Part shown: one piece after another, positions 37,681 to 49,592 of the stretch | Position numbering within the stretch: position 1 is the stretch's first letter | How the letters are laid out: each line of letters starts with the position of its first letter | From: Trema orientale | Taxonomy: Eukaryota; Streptophyta; Magnoliopsida; Rosales; Cannabaceae | Direction of reading: 5' to 3' | Assembly: GCA_002914845.1 (NCBI GenBank) | Contig: JXTC01000048.1 | Location: forward strand, 486,913-550,912 | Length of the DNA stretch: 64,000 bases | Notes under the pieces: model-generated | What the model was told of the DNA's origin: nothing | The model's database searches: none | What the model saw: only the letters and a program-made list of their open reading frames with translations | Position numbers and translations under genes: made by a program

Positions 37681-39959
37681 TCACGCATTGTATCGAGCTT
37701 TTGTAGATCTCTCTCTTCTTGAATCATCCTGCAATAACGAAAGAAGTTAGGAATAGAGGAATCAAGTGAGAGCTTGAAATCAGAATTCAACGATAAATTA
37801 AACTTTACATGGAAGCTGTAAGTGATCTTGTCAGTGATGTCAATTATCTCCTTCCACTTCCTTCCAATGCTCATCTATGAAACAACAAAGGATAACATGT
37901 TTAGTGATGGTAAATTGAATACGAGCAATAAAGAAAAGTATATAAAGGCTCCCACACTTAAGCAATGAAGTGACGGAGACTAGTTGCAGACTTCAGTAAA
38001 ACAGCAGATTTTATGAGAACGTACTTGTAAAAACAAGGCAGTCACTAACTAAATAATGGAAGCAACTTTGCAAGAATAGAATGGTACGAAACTTGGTATA
38101 TGAGCGAGTGTTTCAATAAGGTAAATATATTCCTTATATTTTTTCTGGAGAAGCATTGCCATGGGACACCAAAGAGTGCTCCACCCGTAAAATTAACTTG
38201 TCCCCCACACTTTATTAGTGTGTTGTGCCAGCAATGTAAGATACCCGTAGAATATTTTCTTTTTCCTATTTCATCTACTAATCTTTATAATGATGAATAG
38301 TGAGATTAATTAGCGAAAGAATAGGCAAATTCTTCCTAGCAGGTAGCTAATGTGTTAATCCAGAAAACATAATAACCTTATGCTTTTTGTTCTTCGTTCA
38401 AATTTACAGTCTAGTAGGGTCAGTTACCATATGATTTATCAAATCAGCACAAAGAGTTTTTGGACTTATTTCAATTTTCATATTATGAAACAAATTGGAA
38501 ATTACAAAATGATCTAAGAAACAACCACAGATCACTAATCGAGTCATCAACAAAAACCTTATCTCAGACATACGGTGAGCATAATTCTACATTTACCCTA
38601 AATCTAATATGGCAGGTATTGACATAAGTTATTATAACAGTACAGCAAATAACATTCTTTTGCAGCAGAAATACAAACAAGAAAACACATTCACAACACA
38701 ATTCCAAACATTGAAAAGACAGACCTGAACAGCCTCATTCGCAGCTGTCTTGGTCCATAGTGCAAGTTTGTCCTGCCTCTGGCGCACGCTCGCCACCACA
38801 CCGCAAATCTCATCAGCCTCATCAAATTGCTCTCCAATCAAAGCCATCATCTGCTCAAAAATATCAAAAGCCCAGTAATTAGAAGGATCTGCCAATTAAT
38901 CGTATCAAAACAAGAAAGGAGATGCACAAGTATTATCTCTCGAAAAAGATACAGGGAATGGTAAGATAATTACAGTTTCTAACCACATCGTATCAAGGCT
39001 AGCTTTTCTATTGCTGGTAACAGTCCACTTGCCTCCACTAGCACACTCGGGATCTTCCCACTTGGGTTCAACACCAGTTTTGAACAAATGGAAATCTGCA
39101 TTACCAGGCAACTTACTTGGCTTGAATATCTGGTCATACAAACTGCAAAGACAATTGATATTATCTCAATCTCAATATACACACGTATGTATATATATAC
39201 ATATAATTAAGAATCAAATTACTTCTTTCAAAATAGGTTAAATTCAACTTATCCGTAGCTAAAGAAATTAACAATGAACGGAAAATATAATCAGATTAGA
39301 AAATATCAAAAACCTAAGCCTCAAATCTGGTTTTCCCCTGTAATTTTGGGGTTCCAACTAAATGGTATCATGAACATAACCAAAACAAAACATATATACA
39401 CATATATGTATATTACAATAGGCTAAACCCAGAAACCTAGATCATTAATATTCCAAAAAACAAAAAAAAAAAAGTTCAAAAATTGGATCTAAATGAACAA
39501 AATCCTCCACTGGGAGACGCCTAATTCAAACTATCATGTCATAATGAAGGCACTAAATTCTAAATACCCATGTTTACAGAATACAAAAAAGGGGAAAAGA
39601 ATAGAAATTTCAATAAATGGAGGAATCTAGCAAAGACAATAAAAACCTAAAAGAAACAAAGGAAGATGGGTTATTTAGGTTGATAACAATAATAAATAAT
39701 AACAAAAAGAATAAATTAGTAATTATTACCACCAAAATTCTTCAACGGTGTCGAAAGTGTAGACCTGGCGAAGAGAGGTGCCCCAGGCGGCGCCTTGCTT
39801 GGGCTTCGACTGGTTATCGAACCAAAACGTCCACTTCCTCTCCAACTTGTGGGGCTCCGCCCGAGTCTGAGTCTCCGGCGCCACCGCCGCCGCCGCCGCC
39901 GCCGCCGCCGCTGCTTCGTCCGCGGCCTCCACACCCACAGTCGCTATCTCAGTCGCCAT
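37681..39959 (-). CDS. EIF(ISO)4E: Eukaryotic translation initiation factor isoform 4E, eIF(iso)4E
   Basis: Cap-binding subunit of the plant-specific eIF(iso)4F complex, pairing with eIF(iso)4G to recruit mRNAs. Five coding exons on the minus strand: 39959-39730, 39142-38974, 38850-38725, 37874-37809 and 37728-37681, all GT-AG, total 212 residues. Motifs: [16 protein letters not shown] at the start of the fold, cap-stacking tryptophans W59 (GAAWG) and W105 with E106 (PKWEDPE), then [20 protein letters not shown] and a C-terminus [27 protein letters not shown] is the iso-form wording and separates it from eIF4E proper. Residues 16-25 are a pure alanine tract, lengthening the usual short N-terminus. 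In several crops, alleles of this host gene decide susceptibility to potyviruses (family knowledge). Looks intact; AUG at 39959 is the first in frame. Confidence 0.96.
39879..39914. repeat. (CCG/CGG)n trinucleotide repeat coding poly-Ala in eIF(iso)4E
   Basis: About ten GCC-type triplets in a row (with flanking variants) in a GC-rich first exon, coding ten alanines at residues 16-25. Expected to be length-variable. Confidence 0.9.
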
Positions 39960-40200
39960 AGCTTCCTCACGATTCTTTGAAGGTGGTGACTTGAAAGGTT
40001 GTGATTGTGAGTATCAAATATCGATGGTAAGCGGAGCTAAGTAAAAGGCTTTAGGTAGGTCTGTTTGTTTCATGCGGACAGAAGGAATAGGAGTGGAGGA
40101 CTGGGCTTGAGACTCACTGTTTGTGGTTGGTGTGGGTCTCGTTTTGTTGGGCTTGCGGTGGAGACCTTTATGGGCTTTCGGAACGGGGTGAAAAGGGGAA
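39960..40200. other. eIF(iso)4E upstream region
   Basis: Less AT-rich than its surroundings; should hold the 5' untranslated region and core promoter on the minus strand. No clear TATA box. Confidence 0.4.
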
Positions 40201-40645
40201 ATTGAACTGTCTAAGAGAAATTTGATTTTTTATGGTAATTTTTTAAAAAAATTGAAAAATCCCGGAATTTAAAGGTGTTCTAAAAAATTTCGGATTTAAT
40301 TATAAAAATATCACTTTTAAAAATATTTACTAAAAATACTATTTTTTATTAATTGATGAGATACGTAAGGTAGCTAGTCGAGTTACCCGAGGTAACTTGA
40401 ATAGTTACTTCAAATAACTGAATTAGTTACTCTAAGTAACCTAACTGGTTACCTCGAGTACCATTGAAAAACACCAATTTTGAAGAAAAAATGATATTTT
40501 TCTAAATATTTTTTAAAAGTGTTTTTTTTTAATAATACTTATAAAAAGTGATATTTTTTAAATCAAATCAGGATTTTTCAAAAAAATCAATCCATCCGGA
40601 ATTTTTCAAATTTTGGTACTTTGGGCCTGGATTTTTGTAATAAGT
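40200..40645. repeat. dispersed repeat, copy 1
   Basis: Shares with the copy at 41165-41595, in direct order and with much divergence: 'aaatttgattttt', 'attgatg(a/g)g(a/g)tac', several 'ttac(c/t)cgag(g/a)taact' words, 'aaaaaccaattttgaagaa' type sequence, 'atttttcaaattttggtactttgggcctggattt' and 'taagtcccc'. Within each copy the GGTTACCTCGAGTA word recurs four or five times and is itself nearly palindromic. No coding frame. Probably a diverged transposon or LTR fragment. Confidence 0.6.
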
Positions 40646-40724
40646 CCCCTGGCTAATACTAATTTGGCACAAAACGACTTTTCCAGTAGTCTTTTTTTTA
40701 AATTGACATTTTTCGTAATGTCAC

Positions 40725-40830
40725 AAATTGTGTGACGAGAGGTCACACAATTTGTGACTATAAAATTATGATTTTTTTAAGAATAATTAGTAGTCACAAA
40801 TTGCGTGACCCTCCATCATATAGAGTCACA
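40725..40830. repeat. short inverted repeats around 'gtcacaaattgtgtgac'
   Basis: gtcacaaattgtgtgac at 40732-40748 is followed by ggtcacacaatttgtgac at 40751-40768 and gtcacaaattgcgtgaccc at about 40795-40813, forming a potential hairpin. Possibly the end of a small element. Confidence 0.5.
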
Positions 40831-41164
40831 AAATACTAAAATATTACTAGAAAATTTTTTTAAAACACTAATGAAAAGACATTTTAGTCAAAATTACTAC
40901 TATTTATATCAATTTCCCAGTTAAAAAAAAGGAAAAGATGAGGAAAAAAACTAGGAGGAAGATGATCAATTTTTTAAATTAGTTTAGGTAAATGTCTATA
41001 TTTTAAAAGTCATAGCTAAATATCTATTTTTTTAAAACTTCAGTTGTGAAACATATTGTATTTTCATTTTTGTCATTAAGTGAGTTGGATATTTACCTAT
41101 AAACTTTTGAAATTGGTCATATACTGAGTTTTAGGCCAAAAATGGTCAAATAACTAGTCACCCT

Positions 41165-41595
41165 ATAAAAGATGGAGAAAATTTGATTTTTTTTTTTAAA
41201 ACAATAAAGTGCTAAAAAATTTGAAAAATCTCGGATTTTTAAATTTTTTGAAAAATCTTAGAACTATTTAAAAAAATAACATTTTTAAAGTATTTATAAA
41301 AATAATATTTTTAGCTAATTGATGGGGTACTTGAGATAATTGGTCAAGTTACTTGAGATAATCGAATTTCTTACCTCGAGTAACTCTTGATGACCCTAAG
41401 TAATTTGATTAGTTACCTCGATTACCTTTATAAAGTACCAATTTTAAAAAATAATTTTTTTCTAAATATTATTAAGAATGATATTTTTATAAATAAAACC
41501 GTCATTTCTCAAAATTTTGAGCCCATCCAAGATTTTTCAATTTTTCAGACTCTGGGCCTAGATTTATGTAAAAAGCCCAAAAAGATAAGGAGTGG
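41165..41595. repeat. dispersed repeat, copy 2
   Basis: Diverged direct copy of 40200-40645 (see that entry). The 78-codon frame at 41387-41623 runs through it without any motif. Confidence 0.6.
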
Positions 41596-42248
41596 GTCTC
41601 CCTTTATTATTATTATTTTTTAATTTTTCTTCTTTTTAACATTTAATTTTAATAAATGTCTATTTTCCTATTGTTTTAGCTAAATAGCCGAGTATATGTA
41701 TTTTTATTTTTGCTATATATACTTATATACTAGCTTTAATTTATGTATTGAGTATATAAGTTTTTGTATTGGATACATTATATTTTACACTTGGTATGTA
41801 TATTTATATGATGATCATTTTGATACAGTATTTGAAAAACGAACATTTACTTAAATTTAGCCCCAAAATTCGGTCATTTTTCTATAAGACCCGAAGAAAG
41901 GAGACTTTCACCCCACTTGGACATTTTTGTGCCTTTTCCATATAATGATATTTTCAAGAGTAATTTTTGGACTTTTTTAAGACTTGGTAGAGTGAGAAAT
42001 TAATCACTTTCTAATACTAGTTTGGTGAAAATAATTCCCTCCAAATTTATATATATATATTTTCCATTCTCTTATTTTCTCTCTTACTCCCATGAGTCTC
42101 TCTTTCTTTCACTCGTCACGCTCTCTTTGATATTTTTTTACAACCTACTTTTTGGCTATTCTTGATCATATTTTTATTATTTTATAACCTAAACTCAGCT
42201 GTAACCTGAACATTTGGCATTTCTTAGGTGATTTTAAAGGTAAGTTGG
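41596..42248. other. AT-rich spacer, no gene seen
   Basis: Low-complexity sequence with TA runs near 42045. It receives the LINE-like insertion at its right end. Confidence 0.4.
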
Positions 42249-42261
42249 TGTTTTACATTTC

Positions 42262-42886
42262 TTTTTTTTTTGAAGGGGAAAAACTTTCATTAATAATAAG
42301 AGGATAGTACAATACTCATAAAGAGATTTTTAATTACACAGCAGACAACCATAAAAAACTTATTAAAGTTCTTGGAGCAAAAATGCACACTGGGATCTTA
42401 GCAAAATCGACCTGTGAGAAGGGAATTTATGCAGATTTCCGTTGATGTATGCTTCGATAGAGCCCTACGCCTCAGCAGTTGGCTCATTGTGACCCTCTAT
42501 TCAGCATCTGTTGTCGGTATCTCTTACCTCTCATTAAAAAATCACAGGAGAGTAAATACTACCTTATATACATTTCAGATCTAAACAAATCTGGAAGAAA
42601 ACCACTATAGATTAAGATTTAGATGAACTAAAATAACAGAAACATAAATAAATACTACAAACTACTACATATTTAGATTTAAGGGACTCGAGACTACCCT
42701 AGATCTAGATCTAGAAAGAAGACTATCTCCCCACATAAGAGGATTATTTAATACTAAAATAAGAAATGGGAAAGAAAACTGTAAAAAACTCATACCAGAG
42801 AGAGGAAAACCCCCGTCCCCAGTAGGAAGAGGCATCTGTCAATAAAGGAGAACTGCTGGTGGAGAAAGGATAGCTTCTAGAGAGGA
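42262..42886 (-). mobile_element. short LINE-like retroposon, 625 bp, with 13-bp target duplication
   Basis: Flanked by the direct repeat TGTTTTACATTTC at 42249-42261 and 42887-42899. On the minus strand it ends 'tattattaatgaaagttttt ccccttc' followed by a run of nine A, a 3' poly-A tail adjoining the duplication. Variable long target duplication plus a poly-A tail is the signature of LINE-type target-primed insertion. It has no ORF2; the head (ctatcctttctccaccagcag on the minus strand) resembles an untranslated leader, so it may be an internally deleted or non-autonomous copy. Confidence 0.75.
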
Positions 42887-42899
42887 TGTTTTACATTTC

Positions 42900-43882
42900 A
42901 TATATAGTTATTCAGTACTTGTTGCCTATAGCCACTCTTGTGGGGCTAGGGTTGAACCTTTTCTCCTACTTATATTTCTTTCTCTCTCTCTTTTTTTCTT
43001 AAAGTTTTGCAAATCTAAAATCTTTTCAGATCAAATTTGTTCTTATTCGTCTCCATCTTTAATTCTCCATAGTACTGAAAAAATAGCACTGAAACTATTT
43101 GGAAAAAGAAAATCAAAATTAATAAGGAAATATAAACCTTCCTTTCCACAATTTCAACAGAAAAATTAGACGTAAATTTTCAAGTACTATAGATAGGAAT
43201 TAATAAACCACAATAACGTATTATTCAACCAAACATCTAATGTAACAAATAAAATATACAGATAACCTAAAATACCTTATATAACAATCAAAACTTATGA
43301 ATGGAAATATTACGTTAAAAACCTACATTTTTGAGCCAATTCCAGAAAAAAAAAGTATTTTTAATTTTTAAGAACATGCAACAAAATAATAAAACAAAAA
43401 CAAGTTTATTTAGCTATTTTCCTTTGCACAGGATTTAATTTTAACAGCATTATATATAAATTATATAAAGAAGCAAAATTACCTTGCTCTTAACCAGTAG
43501 ATCCTTTGGGCTAAGATAAAACTTAACTACTCCGAAATGTGGTTTCATTTTTTGAAATTTCTTATAAATCAATGACAATTGGGGGTAAATGGGACTCCTT
43601 GAGGGTGGCCAAGGGGCTTTATGCCTCTATATTCTCATTGGCCAAGGTTCTTCCTTTAATAACTATAGGCATATGGTCCTATTATATTGGTCTCCTTATG
43701 TTATTTCTGGATCAGTTTAATTTTAGGGTTTTGGATATTTATACCTATTTTTCCAAAAATATTATCAAATTTATGACCTTTCAAAAATAATAAAAATTTT
43801 GTACGACTTTTTTAGGGCATTTTTCTAAATACTTTGGAAGTTAAAAAATGCGGTGGTAAATAAGCCATTTTTTTTTTTTACA
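42900..43882. other. AT-rich spacer, no gene seen
   Basis: An 83-codon frame at 43539-43790 shows hydrophobic stretches but no motif, and lies amid AT-rich sequence. I do not call it. Confidence 0.4.
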
Positions 43883-44410
43883 GGAAACCACAAAGGTTTT
43901 CTAGAAACTAATTTAGTTTTCTATTAACGAAATATCCTATATGTAAGTAAATCATAGGAAACCACAAATGTTTCCTAGAAACCAGTTTTGTTTCCTTTAG
44001 CAAAATGTTCTATACGTAAATAAATCATAGGAAACCATGAATATTTCGTAGAAATTGTTGTAGTTTTCTTTTTGTAAAACGCCATGTAGCTAAATAAATG
44101 ACAGGAATCTACGAAGGTTTCTTGGAAACGATGATGATTTCTTTTTTGTAAAATGTCATATAGCTAAGTAAATCATAGGAAACCACGAAGGTCTACTGGA
44201 AATCATTGTAGTTTTCTTTAGCAGAATACCCTATAGCTAAGTAAATCACAGGAAACTAAGAAGGTTTTTTAGAAACTATCGTGGTTTCTATTTTGCAGAA
44301 TACCCTGTAGCTAAGCAAATCACAGAAAACCACAAAAGTTTCTTAGATGTCATTGTGATTTCGTTTTCAAATCACAGGAAGTAATAAAAGATTCCTCGAA
44401 ACTTTTGTTT
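43883..44410. repeat. ~73 bp minisatellite, about 7 imperfect copies
   Basis: Each unit carries ATAGGAAACCACRAAGGTTT, TAGAAA-C, GTTTTCTTT-GCA and AATRCCCTATAGCTAAGTAA in that order. Copies begin near 43884, 43955, 44027, 44100, 44177, 44247, 44321 and 44377, the last being partial. Units differ by many substitutions, so the array is old. No coding frame runs through it. Confidence 0.85.
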
Positions 44411-44534
44411 TTTTTTGTTTTTTTTTTCTTTGCAGAATGCCCTGTAGCAAGAATTTAGTGAGGCATTAAAGAAAGACGCTGGAGAATATGATCAAGTTCT
44501 CAAATTAAATTTTTGAAGTAAAAGCAATATAAAT

Positions 44535-44825
44535 ATATATTGGCTACTAGTTATTGGAAACCTATTTGGTTTCTAGATTCTGGCAACTAGTTTCTAATAA
44601 CCTAATTGATTTCTAATAATCAATAATTGAATTAACCAAATAGTTCTAATGTTTATGATAGAAACTAATTTAGTTTTTAGTTTCTATTAACTAAATAGTT
44701 ATGATATTTATGGAGGAACCAATATAGTTGCTGGTTTTTACTAACCAATTTGGTTTCTAGTTTCCAAAAATTAATTAGCTTATACATGATTTCCAATAAT
44801 AAATTAGTAACTAGTTTTAAGAATG
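44535..44825. repeat. short repeats of 'ggtttctagtttc / aaccaatt' words
   Basis: Words such as aaccaatttggtttctagtt, ctagtttctaataacc and tagtttctattaac recur six to eight times with irregular spacing, many being palindromic (aaccaatttggtt). Adjoins the 73-bp minisatellite and may derive from it. Confidence 0.5.
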
Positions 44826-47299
44826 ATCAGCTATAATATTATCACGCAAGAAAAAAACTCTAAATTCTTATTTCATGAGAAGGAATTTATATGATTAATT
44901 ATTTATTATGAATGGAATACATTTTGCTCTGTAACTCTAGAATATACATCATGTATTTTATTTTTAAGACCCCAGCACTGAATTAAGTATAGTAATTATC
45001 GTTGCTTACAAATATTCCCTTGTAGAATTGGATGCAAGCTAATTATCAAGAACACATGATCCATTTCTAAGAATAAAAACTAGGCAGTGGATAAATTATA
45101 CGAAAAAAAACTAGCTAAGTTTTCTACTTAATTGTTATTGAGAAATTTTATCGAGCTTTTGGTGTGCAACAATCCCAACTTCTAGTAATTCTACATAGTT
45201 TCATCAAGCACTTGCCTACTTTAAGAAAAAAAATGGATTCTTCTACTGTATCTAAATTATACTCCACTTTTCATTTTTTTCGTACTTTTGTCTTGTTTAG
45301 CTAGATAACTAAAAATATAAAAAATAAAAAATGACTCTATAAAGACAGAGTAATAGAGAGAGTACATAAATGGGGACCCAAACTCTATGGTCTTTTGCAC
45401 CAATTGAATCTGTAGGGAAAAGTATTGTAGCAAATAAAGGCTCCAAAGAGAGCTTTCTCTTCTTTTCTCCAACCAAGACTAATCTATCATTAGAAACATC
45501 ACATTGCTGATGAACTTAATTATTAAGGAAGACGAAAAAAAGCGAATCACTGTCATCAGGATTAGAATCGTCACTTGATTCGAGCAAAAATGGCAATCAA
45601 TCTTGAGGTTGGAGCAAGTCGGTCTGGTGACAAGTGAGTTATATCACTTCGAGACAGTATGACATCAGGAGGTCAGAGACGGAGTTGAAGAGTAGAAGAA
45701 ATTCTAACTACTTTAGATAAGTTGATATTGTTCTGAAAAATACTATACGAGAATATGTAATCCCAAAGACATCATATTTATGGAGTTAATTTTTAAAATA
45801 TCGTACTAGGTATCAAAATCCCTTGATTTTATCTATGCATGTAATAGACCTATAGGAAAGTCATAATTCACTCCTTATATTTCTTATTGCTTCACATACA
45901 TCTGATGGATAATATGACTTTGTTAGGAAAGTCATAATTCAATAAAATATATTATTGAATATTAACAATTAAGATTTACTCATTTAGAGAAAATATTTAT
46001 TAAAGAAAATATTAACGATTCATAGCTAAATAAGGTAATATTAACTCTGAAATCAATAAAATAAATCATGCTTTTAAGATCTATAAATATATATATTCTC
46101 CATATTCATGAGAGTATACTATGAAATTACCGAAGTCAATTTAAGAGATTGTAAGATTATACTATTTAATAACTTAATAATAGAATTCATAAATATGAGT
46201 TCATTATTTATTTTAAGATTAAGAAAGACATCCTTAATTGTAATTTTATGAATAATATGTTCTTTAATAAATATACTCATCTAAAGAAAATATTTCACGT
46301 AGTATAGAGTAGTATACCTAAAGTACACTAGGATTTTTGTTCAAAATTGGCACTTTAGTGAATTTAGACTTATCATTCCTAATTAAAACAGAAAGAGAAA
46401 GAGCCGACAACTCTTATAGCAGATAGAGTGCACAACTTCTATCTTACGAATTGGGAACAATATTCGGATTAAATATAGAATTGTATCTACCAAACATAGT
46501 TTCTTATATTAATAACTCTACCATCAACTTTTAGTCTTAGATGATTTTCATATTTTATATTTAATACAAATAATCTTACATTATGAATACCACATGAAAT
46601 AGATAATAAGACAAAATATCTATATTGAACTTAGATGTTATTACAGGAAGTGATACACTTTCAGGACATATATTTCAATAATGTTTAGTTAGCTGGTATA
46701 TTAACAAAAGTCGAATTTTAGAATTGCTAGATATATAAAAGAAACTCGGATGTTGATGGGCGCCAACTTAAAACTATTTTCACAAAAAATAGCTATTTTC
46801 CATTTATGAAATATTATTAAATGTTGTGTCGTCTATAAGTGAATGTCATTTCTAACTCATTTATTTTTTCAGCTATTGTCATTTTTAAGAGACGTTTGAA
46901 AACGTTATCAGTTTTATGTTATTGCCATCTCCCCCCTTATATTTTCCTATAAACCGCCACCATGTCCTTGCAATTTCTTTCTTAGTGATCAACTGGCACG
47001 CATCCATTAAAGGATAAGAGTTAAATACTGACCTAGATTTTTTCTTTACAGTTGTAGAGAATGAGTCACCAAAAGATGTGATATTGTGATAAAATGTAGA
47101 ATAAGAGGCTCAGGATTTCCTAGTTTTGAGGTCACCGTGTTTTTATTGGAACTCTTGGGCTACCTGAAGGGAATGATCTGGTTGTTGAACTCTTCACCCA
47201 ATTCTCCCCATAATGTGTCCTTTTTAGTTTTCCCTTTGTGTAGAGTGTATCGAAACATGGATATTAGGGGCTTCATTCTTAGTTTCTCTAAAACGTACA
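44826..47299. other. AT-rich spacer with decayed repeats, no gene seen
   Basis: About 2.5 kb without recognisable coding or RNA features. The open frames at 45257-45472 and 47086-47304 have no motif; the second is opposite the zinc-knuckle relic. Confidence 0.4.
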
Positions 47300-47329
47300 G
47301 CTAAGAGGAATTGAGTTTTCAGCTTAAGC

Positions 47330-48260
47330 TAAGCCCGATATAAAGCCACAGTTCTACAATTTGGGTCCATAAATGTTGCTGTAGAAGAAGCTAGACATCC
47401 TCGGTATTCATTACCCAATAAACCACATTTATAACAAAAGTTTGGTATAATCTTTTCATATTTCATTTGAACCTATGATTTTCTACCGAGTTTGTTCGAT
47501 GGGGAATCCACAAAGAAACCATCGTATAGAGGGGTCGCAACTGGTGTCTCCACTCTGAAGTTGAGATACTTTTGTCCCATAAAAAAGTTTTACTAGACCT
47601 ATCATCAACCTCTAGAGTTCTTCCAATACTATTCCCAATCTTATAAGCATTGTCTACAATAGTCACCATTTTCAAAGGGAGTACGTGATGAGCTTGTGCC
47701 TAAATCTCAATGGTGGAGAAATTAATATTGTCTAATGGGAACATCGAGAGGCTTGTGCCTCATGATGAGCTGTCTGCCGGACACATTCCAAGAGCACCTA
47801 TTCGTAACCTAACTTTTATCCACTTCATTCGTGAACTATGGCCCTATTCATGAATAGTCCAATGACCTTCTGTTTTCTAAATATTGGTAATTGGTGAGAA
47901 TTATCTTGCCAAATTTCAAGATATAGTCTTCTTGGAGATCAACTTGGCCGCAGGGCCCACAGCTAAGCAACGAGTAATTTCCTTGGTCTCTTTCTCATCC
48001 GCACCGAGACCCATAGAGTTGGTTGAACAGTGGAAAAAAGTGCTCTGGAGAATCAGCTGGTCTAGATCAAATTCTTTTGGAATCATAAATAGGCACAAAA
48101 AAAAGGTTAGAAAAAGACAAGTATGAGAAGGACGAACAAAGTAAAGTGAGGGGGACCAAGATTATAAGATAAAGACAGTGGTCCCAATTTGATTTATCAC
48201 GGGAGATAGGTATGAGGGAAAAGGATGGATTTCGAGAAGCCATGGAAACATAAAATGTTT
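47330..48260 (-). pseudogene. DUF4283 / CCHC zinc-knuckle protein relic (retroelement-associated)
   Basis: On the minus strand, in shifting frames, one reads GPAAKLISKKTIS, then AYKIGNSIGRTLEVDDRSSK, DGFFVDSPSNKLGRKS, then KYEKIIPNFCYKCGLLGNEY followed by RGC and FMDPNCRTVAL. The IGN-IG--LEVD block and the CxxC zinc knuckle just after a 'KYE-IPNFCYKCG' phrase are characteristic of plant DUF4283 plus zf-CCHC_4 proteins, found beside LINE and RNase H-type retroelement genes. In the knuckle the usual His is Asn. Several frameshifts and stops (about 47480, 47580, 47700-47850) break it. No reverse transcriptase follows. Confidence 0.65.
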
Positions 48261-49480
48261 TTTTGCTAGTGGTCTTAGAGTGAGGAATGGTGCAGCAGGA
48301 AGGAATAATTAGCTGGATGACCCTTCTCCCAACCCTTCTTTTTGTGAAATAACCTCTGTTTTCCCCCCCTATTCTTCATTTTAATTTTTTAGATTTTTTT
48401 TTTTTGACATGGTATGAAAAAATCCAAAAACTCCAATCAAGTTCAATCGGACTCAGTTAAGTTATCTCACTTTCAAAAAAAAAAATTTGTTGAAAGGAAT
48501 GCCACATGCGAATGCCACTTCATGTGGTGTAATTTTTTAGTGTAAAATATTAATATCTCTAACATTATTTAGAAGGTTGCTGCACTACACACTAGTTTAA
48601 AAAGGTGATCGTGCTTTTTTTTTTTTTACATTCATTGTTATATGACTGAAAGGTCCCAGGGAAGAGACTTGGGAGTGCTTGGTGAGGATAAGAACGTTTC
48701 TGTGGTTGCAGCAAATTTGGTACACTGGGGAGTATAGCAGACAGTCATCATGACTATATGGATCCAAAAACCCAGGTAGGTGGGGATGAATTCATGGCCC
48801 AACAAGAGTAGTTCTCAAGGTAGATGAGCAGTTGAAAGGAAATAACTCTTTCCGGGCATGGAAATTAGAGTGGGCCGGGATTGGAGGTCATAAATGGTCT
48901 TTAATTAAGTTGGTGGGTAACTGGGTATGAGATATAAGAGCAAGAAAAGCCACTTTGTCACATCTTTTAGCTCTTGATTGAGACATTTGGAATTTAATTA
49001 TCCGACTTGTTGAGTACAAGGACGACGGTATAGATGATTATTTCAGGGGAATTTATTTGCGACACTTAAAAACTTCCAACTTCTCACTACTCTTTCCACA
49101 AAGGTTGTATGATTTAAAATATTGATAATTAGCTAAGCATAGTACTTATAATATCTAATACACCAACAAAGGTATCTACGTTCAAAATATTCCCATTATC
49201 CGCCAGCAATAATTAAAGGTTATATTCTTGACTTAAAATATTTACGTTACAAGTATAATGACAGTACACTATAATTATATGTATGATACTTGTGGTATAT
49301 TAAAAACCATAGCACATGGCATAGCCTCTTATTTAAATATATCTTGACAGCTAAACGTTGATTATTAAACAATAGCACCTGATCCACGCATTGATTTATC
49401 AGAGTGTAGAGTGCAACATGCCAATGTAAAAAGGCCAATGAAAATTATAATTATAGTACCATTAATTCATATTGTATAAT
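48261..49480. other. spacer upstream of the first caleosin gene
   Basis: No gene seen. The segment 48640-48960 is less AT-rich and could be more of the decayed retroelement, but I recognise nothing in it. Confidence 0.4.
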
Positions 49481-49482
49481 TC

Positions 49483-49490
49483 TATATAAA
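49483..49490 (+). promoter_or_regulatory. TATA box of caleosin gene 1
   Basis: TATATAAA lies 103 bases before the start codon at 49593, followed by a (TA)n run in the leader. Position fits a TATA box. Confidence 0.6.
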
Positions 49491-49592
49491 AAGCAGACCA
49501 TATATATATATATATATATCCAGGTATGAGGCCACTACAACTAGAGAAAGAGAAGGGAAAAAGAGTAGAGAAGATATAAGAGGAAAAGAATA

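Noticed and set aside
39617-39980. Pro- and Arg-rich open frames over the eIF(iso)4E first exon
   Set aside because: They are translations of the GC-rich (CCG)n tract in wrong frames or on the wrong strand.
43539-43790. 83-codon frame with hydrophobic stretches
   Set aside because: Hydrophobic codons are expected in T-rich sequence; no motif, no neighbours, no splice context.
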